Part shown: one piece after another, positions 1 through 4,733 of the stretch
Numbering within the stretch: the stretch's first letter is position 1
How the letters are laid out: the number at the start of each line of letters is the position of its first letter
Origin: JBBAAW01 sp041658075
Lineage (GTDB): Bacteria > Patescibacteriota > WWE3 > UBA101185 > UBA10185
Reading direction: 5' to 3'
DNA length: 6,168 bases
Assembly: GCA_041658075.1 (NCBI GenBank)
Contig: JBBAAW010000030.1
Span: forward strand, 1-6,168
Program-made: the position numbers and the translations under genes
Notes under the pieces: model-generated
Databases searched by the model: none
Seen by the model: only the letters and a program-made list of their open reading frames with translations
What the model was told of the DNA's origin: nothing

Positions 1-1
1 T

Positions 2-235
2 AAACTGCGACCAAAGGAGGTTTTGGCGTTTGAAGATTCTTTAACAGGATGTACTTCTGCAGCCAAAGCGGGTATAAAAATAATCTGTGTGTGGGATGAG
101 GAAACACCTAAAAGAAAGTTTCCGGATGAAGTTTTAGAGTTTACCAACGATTTTTTGCCATTCCCAGGCGAAATGGACACCACTTACTTTGAGGATATTA
201 AACAAATGGCTAAGGAACAAGAGAGTCAGGATTAA
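2..235 (+). CDS. HAD-family hydrolase, C-terminal fragment (5' end outside window)
   Basis: The frame is open from the window edge, so only the last 77 residues are seen and no start can be assigned; the TTG at 23 is an internal Leu codon. The visible part begins KLRPKEVLAFEDS, which matches HAD motif IV as found in beta-phosphoglucomutase/phosphatase-like members: a conserved Pro, a hydrophobic strand, then Glu-Asp-Ser, with the acidic pair coordinating Mg2+. It continues with the usual Gly...Ala-Ala-x-Ala-Gly helix (TGCTSAAKAGI) and a strand (KIICVW). The nucleophile Asp (motif I) and motifs II and III lie outside the window. Family members are cytosolic, Mg-dependent phosphatases or phosphomutases; the substrate cannot be told from this piece. 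The charged tail ending at TAA is probably variable. The next gene starts 22 bp downstream in the same direction, so co-transcription is likely. Confidence 0.85.
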   Translation, partial: KLRPKEVLAFEDSLTGCTSAAKAGIKIICVWDEETPKRKFPDEVLEFTNDFLPFPGEMDTTYFEDIKQMAKEQESQD

Positions 236-243
236 AATTTATA

Positions 244-252
244 GAGGAGGTG
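244..252 (+). promoter_or_regulatory. Strong ribosome binding site of the zinc-ribbon gene
   Basis: GAGGAGGTG lies 5 bases before the ATG at 258. It is a near-full anti-Shine-Dalgarno match and selects this ATG over the in-frame TTG at 189, which sits inside the preceding hydrolase gene. It contrasts with pgk, the LCP gene and the delta gene, which have no clear Shine-Dalgarno. Confidence 0.85.
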
Positions 253-257
253 ATTTT

Positions 258-524
258 ATGTTCAAGCCAAAAGGACCTTATTGTCAAAGTTGCGGAATGC
301 CTTTATCAAAAGACCCGCAAGGAGGTGGGAACAACAAAGACGGGTCCACAAATCCCGAATACTGCAGTTTTTGTTATCAAAATGGCGAGTTTACCAATCC
401 TAACATTACTTTGGAACAAATGCAGATGTTGTGTGTAGGAAAACTTAAAGAAATGCATTTTCCGGGTTTTATCGCGAAATTTCTTACAAAAGATCTTCCA
501 ACGCTAAAAAGATGGGCAAAGTAA
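258..524 (+). CDS. Small zinc-ribbon protein (putative zinc ribbon domain, PF12674-like)
   Basis: An 88-residue protein. Four cysteines in two CxxC knuckles, C9-x2-C12 (YCQSCGMPL) and C36-x2-C39 (YCSFCYQNGEFTNP), should bind one zinc ion. The text around them (CQSCGMPL, then a Gly/Asn/Asp-rich loop with KDGS, then EYCSFCYQNGEF) is the hallmark of the putative zinc ribbon family PF12674. The following helix (ITLEQMQMLC) and the C-terminal LPTLKRWAK also match what I recall of that family, whose members are short and often stand alone; length is typical. The biochemical role is not known. There is no signal peptide or membrane segment, so it is probably cytosolic. It follows the HAD gene by 22 bp and converges on the minus-strand gene at 564-854. 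The start at 258 is set by the strong GAGGAGG site. Confidence 0.87.
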   Translation: MFKPKGPYCQSCGMPLSKDPQGGGNNKDGSTNPEYCSFCYQNGEFTNPNITLEQMQMLCVGKLKEMHFPGFIAKFLTKDLPTLKRWAK

Positions 525-525
525 A

Positions 526-547
526 AGTTTTGGGCATATCCGAAACT
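526..547 (+). terminator. Weak hairpin in the convergent gap, possible terminator
   Basis: AGTTTTGG (526-533) and CCGAAACT (540-547) pair over 8 bp around a 6-nt loop (GCATAT), starting just after the zinc-ribbon stop codon. In plus-strand RNA all eight positions pair, including one G-U. In minus-strand RNA the same position is a C-A mismatch, but the hairpin is then followed by a short CTTTTAC tract. The plus side has no T-run. The position between two converging stop codons favours a terminator, but the structure is weak in both directions. Confidence 0.35.
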
Positions 548-563
548 ATCTGTATTAGTGAGT

Positions 564-854
564 TTATGATTTTACAGCGTTGGCGGAGGAAAAGGAAAAC
601 ATAACTTCGTCCACTGCGCTAAAGAATCTGTAGCCTTTTGCCCATTTTACAATTTTCCAAAGTTGGGTGCGTTCGCCCTCAAACTCCATTTCAATATAAC
701 CAGGCCGGTGCTTAATAAGTTTGTGAGTTTTTAGCCCCATGCGGGTTGCTTTAATTAAAGCGTGCAACTTGTAGGTTAAATGTCGCAAATTGCCTTTTAC
801 CATTACATTAACTTTTTGATTCTTTGCCTTTTGTGTCATTTTTTGTTTAATCAT
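564..854 (-). CDS. Acylphosphatase-like protein with degenerate active site
   Basis: A 96-residue basic protein whose layout follows the acylphosphatase fold: a first strand and loop at 16-29 (VNVMVKGNLRHLTYK), a helix, GLKTHKLIKHRPGYIEMEFEG at about 40-60, then a second helix (QLWKIVKWAK) and a last strand (VDEVMFSF). Acylphosphatases cleave the carboxyl-phosphate bond of 1,3-bisphosphoglycerate, carbamoyl phosphate and similar compounds, using the Arg of a GxVQGVxFR loop and an Asn in a following VRN segment. Here the loop reads GNLRHLTYK, so the Arg is Lys29 and the VQGV core is lost. The WVRN segment is replaced by HKLIK, so the Asn is missing. It is either a non-catalytic relative or a protein with a changed role. 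The ATG at 854 is chosen because AAAGGA (865-860) lies 5 bases upstream and a strong promoter ends about 25 bases upstream; the longer frame to 977 would run into pgk. It diverges from pgk. Confidence 0.7.
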   Translation of the reverse strand: MIKQKMTQKAKNQKVNVMVKGNLRHLTYKLHALIKATRMGLKTHKLIKHRPGYIEMEFEGERTQLWKIVKWAKGYRFFSAVDEVMFSFSSANAVKS

Positions 855-859
855 CTCAG

Positions 860-865
860 TCCTTT
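860..865 (-). promoter_or_regulatory. Ribosome binding site of the acylphosphatase-like gene
   Basis: AAAGGA on the minus strand, 5 bases before the ATG at 854. It decides the start against the TTG at 977 and the ATG at 839, neither of which has a comparable site. Confidence 0.7.
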
Positions 866-879
866 TCAAGTGACCCACC

Positions 880-908
880 AATATAACAGATGTATGCAAG
901 TTTGTCAA
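880..908 (-). promoter_or_regulatory. Sigma70-type promoter for the acylphosphatase-like gene
   Basis: Reading the minus strand, TTGACA (908-903) is a perfect -35 box, followed by a 17-bp spacer and TATATT (885-880), a 5/6 -10 box preceded by TGT, which makes an extended -10. Predicted transcription start is near 873, giving a leader of about 20 bases that contains the AAAGGA site. By match to consensus this is the best promoter in the window. Confidence 0.8.
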
Positions 909-909
909 A
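901..909. repeat. Small inverted repeat at the shared -35 region
   Basis: TTTG-T-CAAA is a perfect 4-bp inverted repeat around one central base. Because of this symmetry the same bases supply a -35 box on each strand (TTGACA on minus, TTGTCA on plus). It is too short to call an operator without comparative data. Confidence 0.45.
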
Positions 910-931
910 TTTGGGGGTGGGCTGATATCAT
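902..931 (+). promoter_or_regulatory. Promoter of the pgk operon, leaderless type
   Basis: TTGTCA (902-907, 5/6 match) is followed by an 18-bp spacer and TATCAT (926-931, 5/6 match) preceded by TGA at 923-925, an extended -10. Exactly 6 bases separate the -10 from the ATG at 938, so the predicted transcript begins at or next to the A of the start codon. No Shine-Dalgarno lies at normal distance: the GGGGGTGG at 914-921 is 16 bases from the ATG and upstream of the -10. The in-frame TGA at 923-925 excludes an earlier start. Confidence 0.65.
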
Positions 932-937
932 TGGCTA

Positions 938-1924
938 ATGCAATGCGTTGACAAAGCGGATATAAAGACGGGAACAAAAGTTTTAATTAGGTGCGACTTG
1001 GATGTGCCAATTAAGAACGGAGAAATTGTAGAGGCCTTTAGGCTCGATGCCGGTTTAAAAACTTTAAATTATATTATCGACCTGGGGGGAATTCCGGTAA
1101 TTGTGGGGCATATTGGTCGACCGGAGGGAAAGGTAGTCCCGGAACTTTCTACGAGTCAGCTAAAGCCATATTTTGATAAAAATTTGTTAGGCCGTTATGA
1201 ACTTTTAGAAAACTTGCGATTTGACCCACGCGAGGAAGCAAACGATTCGGTTCTTGCCAAGGAGCTGGCGCAAAAAGCAAGTATTTATGTGAACGAAAGC
1301 TTTGCTAATTCCCTCAGGGAACACATGTCGATGGTAAAAATACCAAAGTTACTGCCCTCCTACGCGGGATTTCAGTTAGTCAAGGAAGTAGAGTCGCTCA
1401 AAAGAATACTGGTGGATCCGGCAAGACCGCTTCTAGCAGTTATTGGTGGGGCAAAAATAGAGTCAAAAAAACCCGTTATACAAAAATTTGCCCAAATAGC
1501 GGATGGAGTTTTGGTAGGCGGGCGGTTGGCTTTAGAGGAGCCAATTGTATTGGATTTAAAAATCCTAATGGATAAAGTTTATTATCCCGTTGACTATATC
1601 GATGATAAGGATATTGGACCAAAGACCTTAGAGGGGTGGAGAGAGACGATTTTGAATGCAAAAACTATTGTTTGGGCGGGTCCCATGGGGCTTTTTGAGA
1701 ACGATAAATATAGCATGGGAACAAGGCGTGTGGGAGAACTCGTCGCCGATGCGGTAAACAGAGGCTGTTTTGCCGTGGCAGGCGGTGGGGATACCGTTAC
1801 TGCTCTAAATAAATTTGGACTTTTTAATAAGTTTAGTTTTGTTTCTACCGGGGGAAGTGCTATGCTGGACTTTCTTGTTTACGGAACCCTGCCTGGGATT
1901 AAAGCGTTATGCCAAAGAAATTAA
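938..1924 (+). CDS. pgk: Phosphoglycerate kinase, reduced form
   Basis: Transfers phosphate between 1,3-bisphosphoglycerate and ADP to give 3-phosphoglycerate and ATP (lower glycolysis, cytosol). Family landmarks appear in order: RCDLDVP (18-24), Arg35, GHIGRP (57-62), LLENLRF (89-95), YVNESF...R127 (117-127), GGAKIESK with lysines 173 and 177 (170-177), DIGPKT (225-230), WAGPMGLFE (246-254), GGGDT (282-286) and STGGSA...LPG (303-320). At 328 residues it is about 65 shorter than usual (about 390-400). The losses lie after GRP in the N-domain and after the GGxxA motif (here GGRLA, 194-198) in the nucleotide domain. Several near-invariant residues differ: usual DFN is DLD (Asp22), WNGP is WAGP (Ala247), GGGMA is GGRLA (Arg196) and STGGGA is STGGSA (Ser307). 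The main catalytic Arg and Lys residues remain, so activity is likely. It heads the operon, probably leaderless, and overlaps the ferredoxin gene by 16 bp. Confidence 0.95.
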   Translation: MQCVDKADIKTGTKVLIRCDLDVPIKNGEIVEAFRLDAGLKTLNYIIDLGGIPVIVGHIGRPEGKVVPELSTSQLKPYFDKNLLGRYELLENLRFDPREEANDSVLAKELAQKASIYVNESFANSLREHMSMVKIPKLLPSYAGFQLVKEVESLKRILVDPARPLLAVIGGAKIESKKPVIQKFAQIADGVLVGGRLALEEPIVLDLKILMDKVYYPVDYIDDKDIGPKTLEGWRETILNAKTIVWAGPMGLFENDKYSMGTRRVGELVADAVNRGCFAVAGGGDTVTALNKFGLFNKFSFVSTGGSAMLDFLVYGTLPGIKALCQRN

Positions 1925-2157
1925 AAGTTATAAATCAGGATAGGTGTGTGGGTTGCGAAATGTGTGTGTTAGAGTGTCAACAGCAGTTAAAAAGCGCGGG
2001 TCTTGAAGGGTCGTACATAAGAATTTTAAGAGATTTAAATGACGGGGCCAAATTTGTTGTGAGTGTAGATCCAAAAGTTGAGGAACTCAATATTAAAAGA
2101 GTTATAAAATCTTGTCCCAAAGAGGTTTTTGAAGAAGTGGAGGAAGATGGAGCCTAA
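1909..2157 (+). CDS. Small ferredoxin-type protein, probably one [4Fe-4S] cluster, AOR-associated
   Basis: An 82-residue electron carrier. It has C13-x2-C16-x2-C19-x3-C23 (RCVGCEMCVLECQQQ) near the N-terminus and a single late cysteine, C69, in SCPKEVF. In two-cluster ferredoxins the first three cysteines of motif I plus the last of motif II bind cluster I. That set (13, 16, 19, 69) is complete here. The remaining motif II cysteines, which with C23 would bind cluster II, are gone, so one cluster is expected. Motif I followed by polar residues rather than Pro, and then GLEGSYIRI, resembles ferredoxin subunits encoded beside AOR-type tungsten enzymes, and the next gene is AOR-like. The protein is cytosolic. 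The start at 1909 gives a 16-bp overlap with pgk and no clear Shine-Dalgarno, so translation is probably coupled. It overlaps the next gene by 11 bp. Confidence 0.85.
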   Translation: MPKKLKVINQDRCVGCEMCVLECQQQLKSAGLEGSYIRILRDLNDGAKFVVSVDPKVEELNIKRVIKSCPKEVFEEVEEDGA

Positions 2158-2983
2158 AAAGACGCTTTTTGTAAATTTGTCGCAAAAAACGGCAGAAATG
2201 CAACTTTTGCCGGAACTTACGCCATGTGTAGGTGGTGTGACCTTGGGAGTTAAACTTTATTCTTTATATAAGGACTTTGACCCTGTGGTGATATGTGTGG
2301 GTCCGTTAAATGGTTTTTTTCCCTTTGCGTCAAAAACCTGTTTTGTAGTGCAGAACGATGGAGTTATGGAGGATTTATATATTGGAGGCGGTTTGAGTTT
2401 TAGATTAAAGTTTGCCTGTTTGGATGCCTTGGTTTTGGCGGGAAGTTCTAGCGAGGACGTGATTTTGGACATTACAAACGACGAGGTTAAATTTTTGGAC
2501 GCACAAACGGATCTTGATTCTTTGGGTTTGCCGGGAAAGAGAAGCATTTTGCATATGAAAAAGGACTCTCTGCTATTAGACGGGTACTTTGGTTTTGACT
2601 TGGGGATTTTAGAAAAGAAATTTCTAGCTAAAAAGATTTTTGGGTTTTCCGTAACAGGAACTAAAAAAGTACCAATCTTGGGAAGTGCAAAATATATGAC
2701 GCTTTTTAACGACATTTTGGGTCAAAAAGAATTGGTAAATGCCCAAGAGAGTAATTGTCCGTCTTGTTCGGGATGTCCGTTGGGATGCGATAAGAGTCAA
2801 ACCGGAGAAATGGGCGGAAATATCTTGGTACATAGTCTGGTGGCTTGTGGTTACGCGGAAAATATTTATAGTAATCTAGGGATGGTGTTTGCTTGTTTGG
2901 ACTGTTTGGGGTACAAATATACCCACGAGCAATTGGAAGCTTTGCCGGATTTATTTACCAAAACGCTTAAGGAGATTTCATGA
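2147..2983 (+). CDS. Truncated aldehyde:ferredoxin oxidoreductase (AOR)-like protein
   Basis: 278 residues against about 600 for AOR-family tungsten enzymes. The N-domain is recognisable: KTLFVNLSQKT start, GGVTLG at 29-34, VGPLNG at 51-56, YIGGGLSFRLKFACLDALVLAG at about 78-99, DITNDEVKFLDA. Next come IFGFSVTGTKKVPILGSAKY, matching the stretch after the family's GSKNLKAI, and the cluster motif CPSCSGCPLGC (C204, C207, C210, C214). About 60 residues of domain 2 follow (LVACGYAENIYSNLGMVFACLDCLGY) and then the protein stops. Missing are the rest of domain 2 and domain 3 with the DxxGL pterin motifs and the late fourth cluster cysteine. The RGGLGA pterin-binding stretch is eroded to GYFGFDLGI. 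It may keep an iron-sulfur cluster but should not bind tungstopterin normally. The ATG at 2147 follows GGAGGA closely (the TTG at 2129 is less likely). The end overlaps tpiA by ATGA, so the truncation is not a recent break. Confidence 0.75.
   Translation: MEPKKTLFVNLSQKTAEMQLLPELTPCVGGVTLGVKLYSLYKDFDPVVICVGPLNGFFPFASKTCFVVQNDGVMEDLYIGGGLSFRLKFACLDALVLAGSSSEDVILDITNDEVKFLDAQTDLDSLGLPGKRSILHMKKDSLLLDGYFGFDLGILEKKFLAKKIFGFSVTGTKKVPILGSAKYMTLFNDILGQKELVNAQESNCPSCSGCPLGCDKSQTGEMGGNILVHSLVACGYAENIYSNLGMVFACLDCLGYKYTHEQLEALPDLFTKTLKEIS
2969..2974 (+). promoter_or_regulatory. Ribosome binding site of tpiA
   Basis: AAGGAG lies 5 bases before the tpiA ATG at 2980, inside the last codons of the AOR-like gene. 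It supports the ATGA-overlap start and gives tpiA its own initiation signal, unlike the next two genes. Confidence 0.8.
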
Positions 2984-3639
2984 AATATGTAATTGCTAAT
3001 TGGAAACAGAATAAAACTTTTGACGAGGCCGTTTTGTGGTGTGGGGAGTTTGTACGACTAATGAGGAGTATCGACCTTGAGAACGTTATTCCGATAATTT
3101 GCCCGCCCGTGCCGTTTTTGGAGTCCATCCGTCAGTCCTTGCTAGGTGTGACGGTTGCGCTAGGTGTACAAGATGTCTCGCCGTTTGCGGATGGAGCACA
3201 CACAGGGTTTGTTGGCATTAACCAAGTCAAACAGTCTTGTAAATATGCCCTTGTTGGACATAGCGAAAGGCAGGAGTCGCGTGATCTAGTTATGCAAAAG
3301 GTCAAGCAGTGTTTGAGTGTTGATATCGTGCCAGTAGTTTGTTTTAAGTCGCCCAACGACTACAAAATTATTGACGGGGCAATTTACGTTTTAGAGGATC
3401 CAGATAATATTTCGGTAGGCGGCGTTTATAGATCGAAAAATATCCAAGAAGTTGAAAATTCGGTTGACACGGCAAGAAAGTTTTTTGGGCCGAAGCCCGG
3501 CATAATTTACGGAGGTTCCGTTAATGGAGAAAACGCACAAGATCTGGCATTGATTAAAGGTTTAGACGGCGTTTTGGTAGGAAATGCTAGCTTGAATCCC
3601 GCGGATTTTATTGATATTGTTAGAAAATTCTCATTATGA
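2980..3639 (+). CDS. tpiA: Triose-phosphate isomerase, short form
   Basis: Interconverts dihydroxyacetone phosphate and glyceraldehyde 3-phosphate; a cytosolic TIM barrel. N7 and K9 in ANWKQN (canonical GNWKMN) bind substrate. H94 and E96 lie in LVGHSER, with H94 the catalytic electrophile. E139 in YVLEDPDNISVGG is the likely catalytic base, replacing the usual YEPVWAIGTG. YGGSVNGENA and DGVLVGNASL form the C-terminal phosphate-binding elements. At 219 residues it is about 30 shorter than the common bacterial form (about 250), close to archaeal length. The distance from H94 to E139 is about 45 residues instead of about 70. The phosphate-gripping loop 6 is rewritten (EDPDNISVGG), and usual VGGASL is VGNASL. 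The start has a good Shine-Dalgarno and overlaps the AOR-like gene by 4 bp; the stop overlaps the LCP gene by ATGA. Its position beside pgk and a redox pair suggests a triose-phosphate operon. Confidence 0.93.
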   Translation: MKYVIANWKQNKTFDEAVLWCGEFVRLMRSIDLENVIPIICPPVPFLESIRQSLLGVTVALGVQDVSPFADGAHTGFVGINQVKQSCKYALVGHSERQESRDLVMQKVKQCLSVDIVPVVCFKSPNDYKIIDGAIYVLEDPDNISVGGVYRSKNIQEVENSVDTARKFFGPKPGIIYGGSVNGENAQDLALIKGLDGVLVGNASLNPADFIDIVRKFSL

Positions 3640-4733
3640 ATTATATAGATTTAAAATCCGGCGTTAAGGAGTCGGCTAAAAGAACAAGTGGCAATAAAAG
3701 GGGACCTTTCTCCTATTTGCCGGCAATTTTCTCTGTAGGAGTTATTGTTTTTACGGCGTTAAATGTATCAAAAATTAAAACTGCCTTAGCGGGAATGCTT
3801 GATCCAATAAATATTATTAGTACGGTAAGCGGGTCTAAGGGTGAGAAACTTAAAGAGACGGATGGTCGAACTAACATTTTAGTTTTAGGTACGGATCAAA
3901 GGTCTTTTGGCGACCAGATGGGTTCCATGCTTACCGACACCATAATGTTAATTTCTGTTGGAAAGTCAACCAAAGACGCGGTAATAATTTCTTTGCCAAG
4001 AGATCTGTGGGTGGAAAGTAGTCGGGGTGGACGTTACAAAATAAACGAGCTTTACGGATCGTATGGAGGAAAAGACGGAACGGGTTCGGCAGAGACTTTA
4101 AAGGCGGTGCAAGATGTTTTAGGGGTTCCAGTGCATTATTACGGTGTGGTAAATTTTGCGTTATTTAAGAAGGTTATTGACATTTTGGGAGGCGTGGAAG
4201 TAAATGTAGAAAATTCATTTATGGATGCGCTTTATCCTATTGAAGGCAGGGAGAATTATTTGCCGGAGAGCGGGAGATACGAAACCATAACTTTTACAAA
4301 AGGTTTAACTAAAATGGATGGTGAAATGGCGCTAAAGTATTCAAGATCCAGACATGGCGATAGCGGCGAGAACACGGACTTTGCTAGGGCAAAAAGACAA
4401 CAGAATGTCATTATGGCGGTAAAACAAAAGGCTCTTTCCCCGCAAACGCTTTTGGATTTTTCAAAAGTTAAATCTCTTTACGAGCTGTATTCTAAAAATG
4501 TTGACACTAATTTGGACTTATCAAGTTTACAGGTTTTTTATACGCTTGCGGAGTCTGTGGGTTTTAATAATACAAGGACTTTGGTTTTGGACGACAGAAG
4601 TGAAAGCGAGAATGGCGGTTTGTTGTACGCTCCCACCGATCTAACTTTGTACGGAGGGAAATATGTTTTAATCCCCAAAGCGGGAGATTATTCGCAAATT
4701 CACGCGTATATTCAAAAGTATCTTTTTAACTAA
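3636..4733 (+). CDS. LytR-CpsA-Psr (LCP) family cell-envelope phosphotransferase
   Basis: 365 residues. A basic cytoplasmic N-terminus (KESAKRTSGNKRG) and one membrane segment at about 25-45 (FSYLPAIFSVGVIVFTALNV) place the rest outside the membrane. The LCP domain at about 78-265 has NILVLGTDQR (Asp87), LTDTIMLISV (Asp101), VIISLPRDLWV (Arg122), KINELYGSYGG, ILGGVEVNV, and ALKYSRSRH followed by DFARAKRQQ (Arg237, Arg239, Asp248, Arg251, Arg254). These are the Asp and Arg residues that hold the polyprenyl pyrophosphate and metal in LCP enzymes, so it should be active. LCP proteins transfer lipid-linked glycopolymers to peptidoglycan or other acceptors. The target here is unknown. The start ATG overlaps the tpiA stop (ATGA) and has no visible Shine-Dalgarno, so translation is probably coupled. 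A sortase gene lies two genes on, consistent with surface assembly. No missing motif was seen; length is typical. Confidence 0.93.
   Translation: MNYIDLKSGVKESAKRTSGNKRGPFSYLPAIFSVGVIVFTALNVSKIKTALAGMLDPINIISTVSGSKGEKLKETDGRTNILVLGTDQRSFGDQMGSMLTDTIMLISVGKSTKDAVIISLPRDLWVESSRGGRYKINELYGSYGGKDGTGSAETLKAVQDVLGVPVHYYGVVNFALFKKVIDILGGVEVNVENSFMDALYPIEGRENYLPESGRYETITFTKGLTKMDGEMALKYSRSRHGDSGENTDFARAKRQQNVIMAVKQKALSPQTLLDFSKVKSLYELYSKNVDTNLDLSSLQVFYTLAESVGFNNTRTLVLDDRSESENGGLLYAPTDLTLYGGKYVLIPKAGDYSQIHAYIQKYLFN

Noticed and set aside
233..238. TAAAAT before the zinc-ribbon gene as a -10 promoter box
   Set aside because: No -35-like sequence lies at 16-18 bp upstream, and the 22-bp gap after the HAD gene fits co-transcription.
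914..921. GGGGGTGG as the ribosome binding site of pgk
   Set aside because: It is 16 bases from the ATG, too far for a normal Shine-Dalgarno, and lies upstream of the extended -10, so it should not be in the mRNA.
855..977. N-terminal extension of the acylphosphatase-like frame to a TTG at 977
   Set aside because: It would cover the promoter region and the start of pgk. The ATG at 854 has AAAGGA at the right distance and a strong promoter just upstream.
2257..2715. 152-codon minus-strand reading frame inside the AOR-like gene
   Set aside because: It lies opposite a gene with clear family motifs and overlapping neighbours on the plus strand. Its translation shows no recognisable domain and no ribosome binding site was seen.
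2129..2983. AOR-like gene as a frameshifted pseudogene whose second half continues downstream
   Set aside because: The downstream bases encode an intact triose-phosphate isomerase with its own Shine-Dalgarno, and no AOR-like sequence was recognised after 2983.
2980..3639. UGA recoding to glycine as in Gracilibacteria/Absconditabacteria
   Set aside because: UGA terminates the AOR-like gene and tpiA exactly at ATGA overlaps with the next start codon, and no in-frame UGA interrupts a gene.
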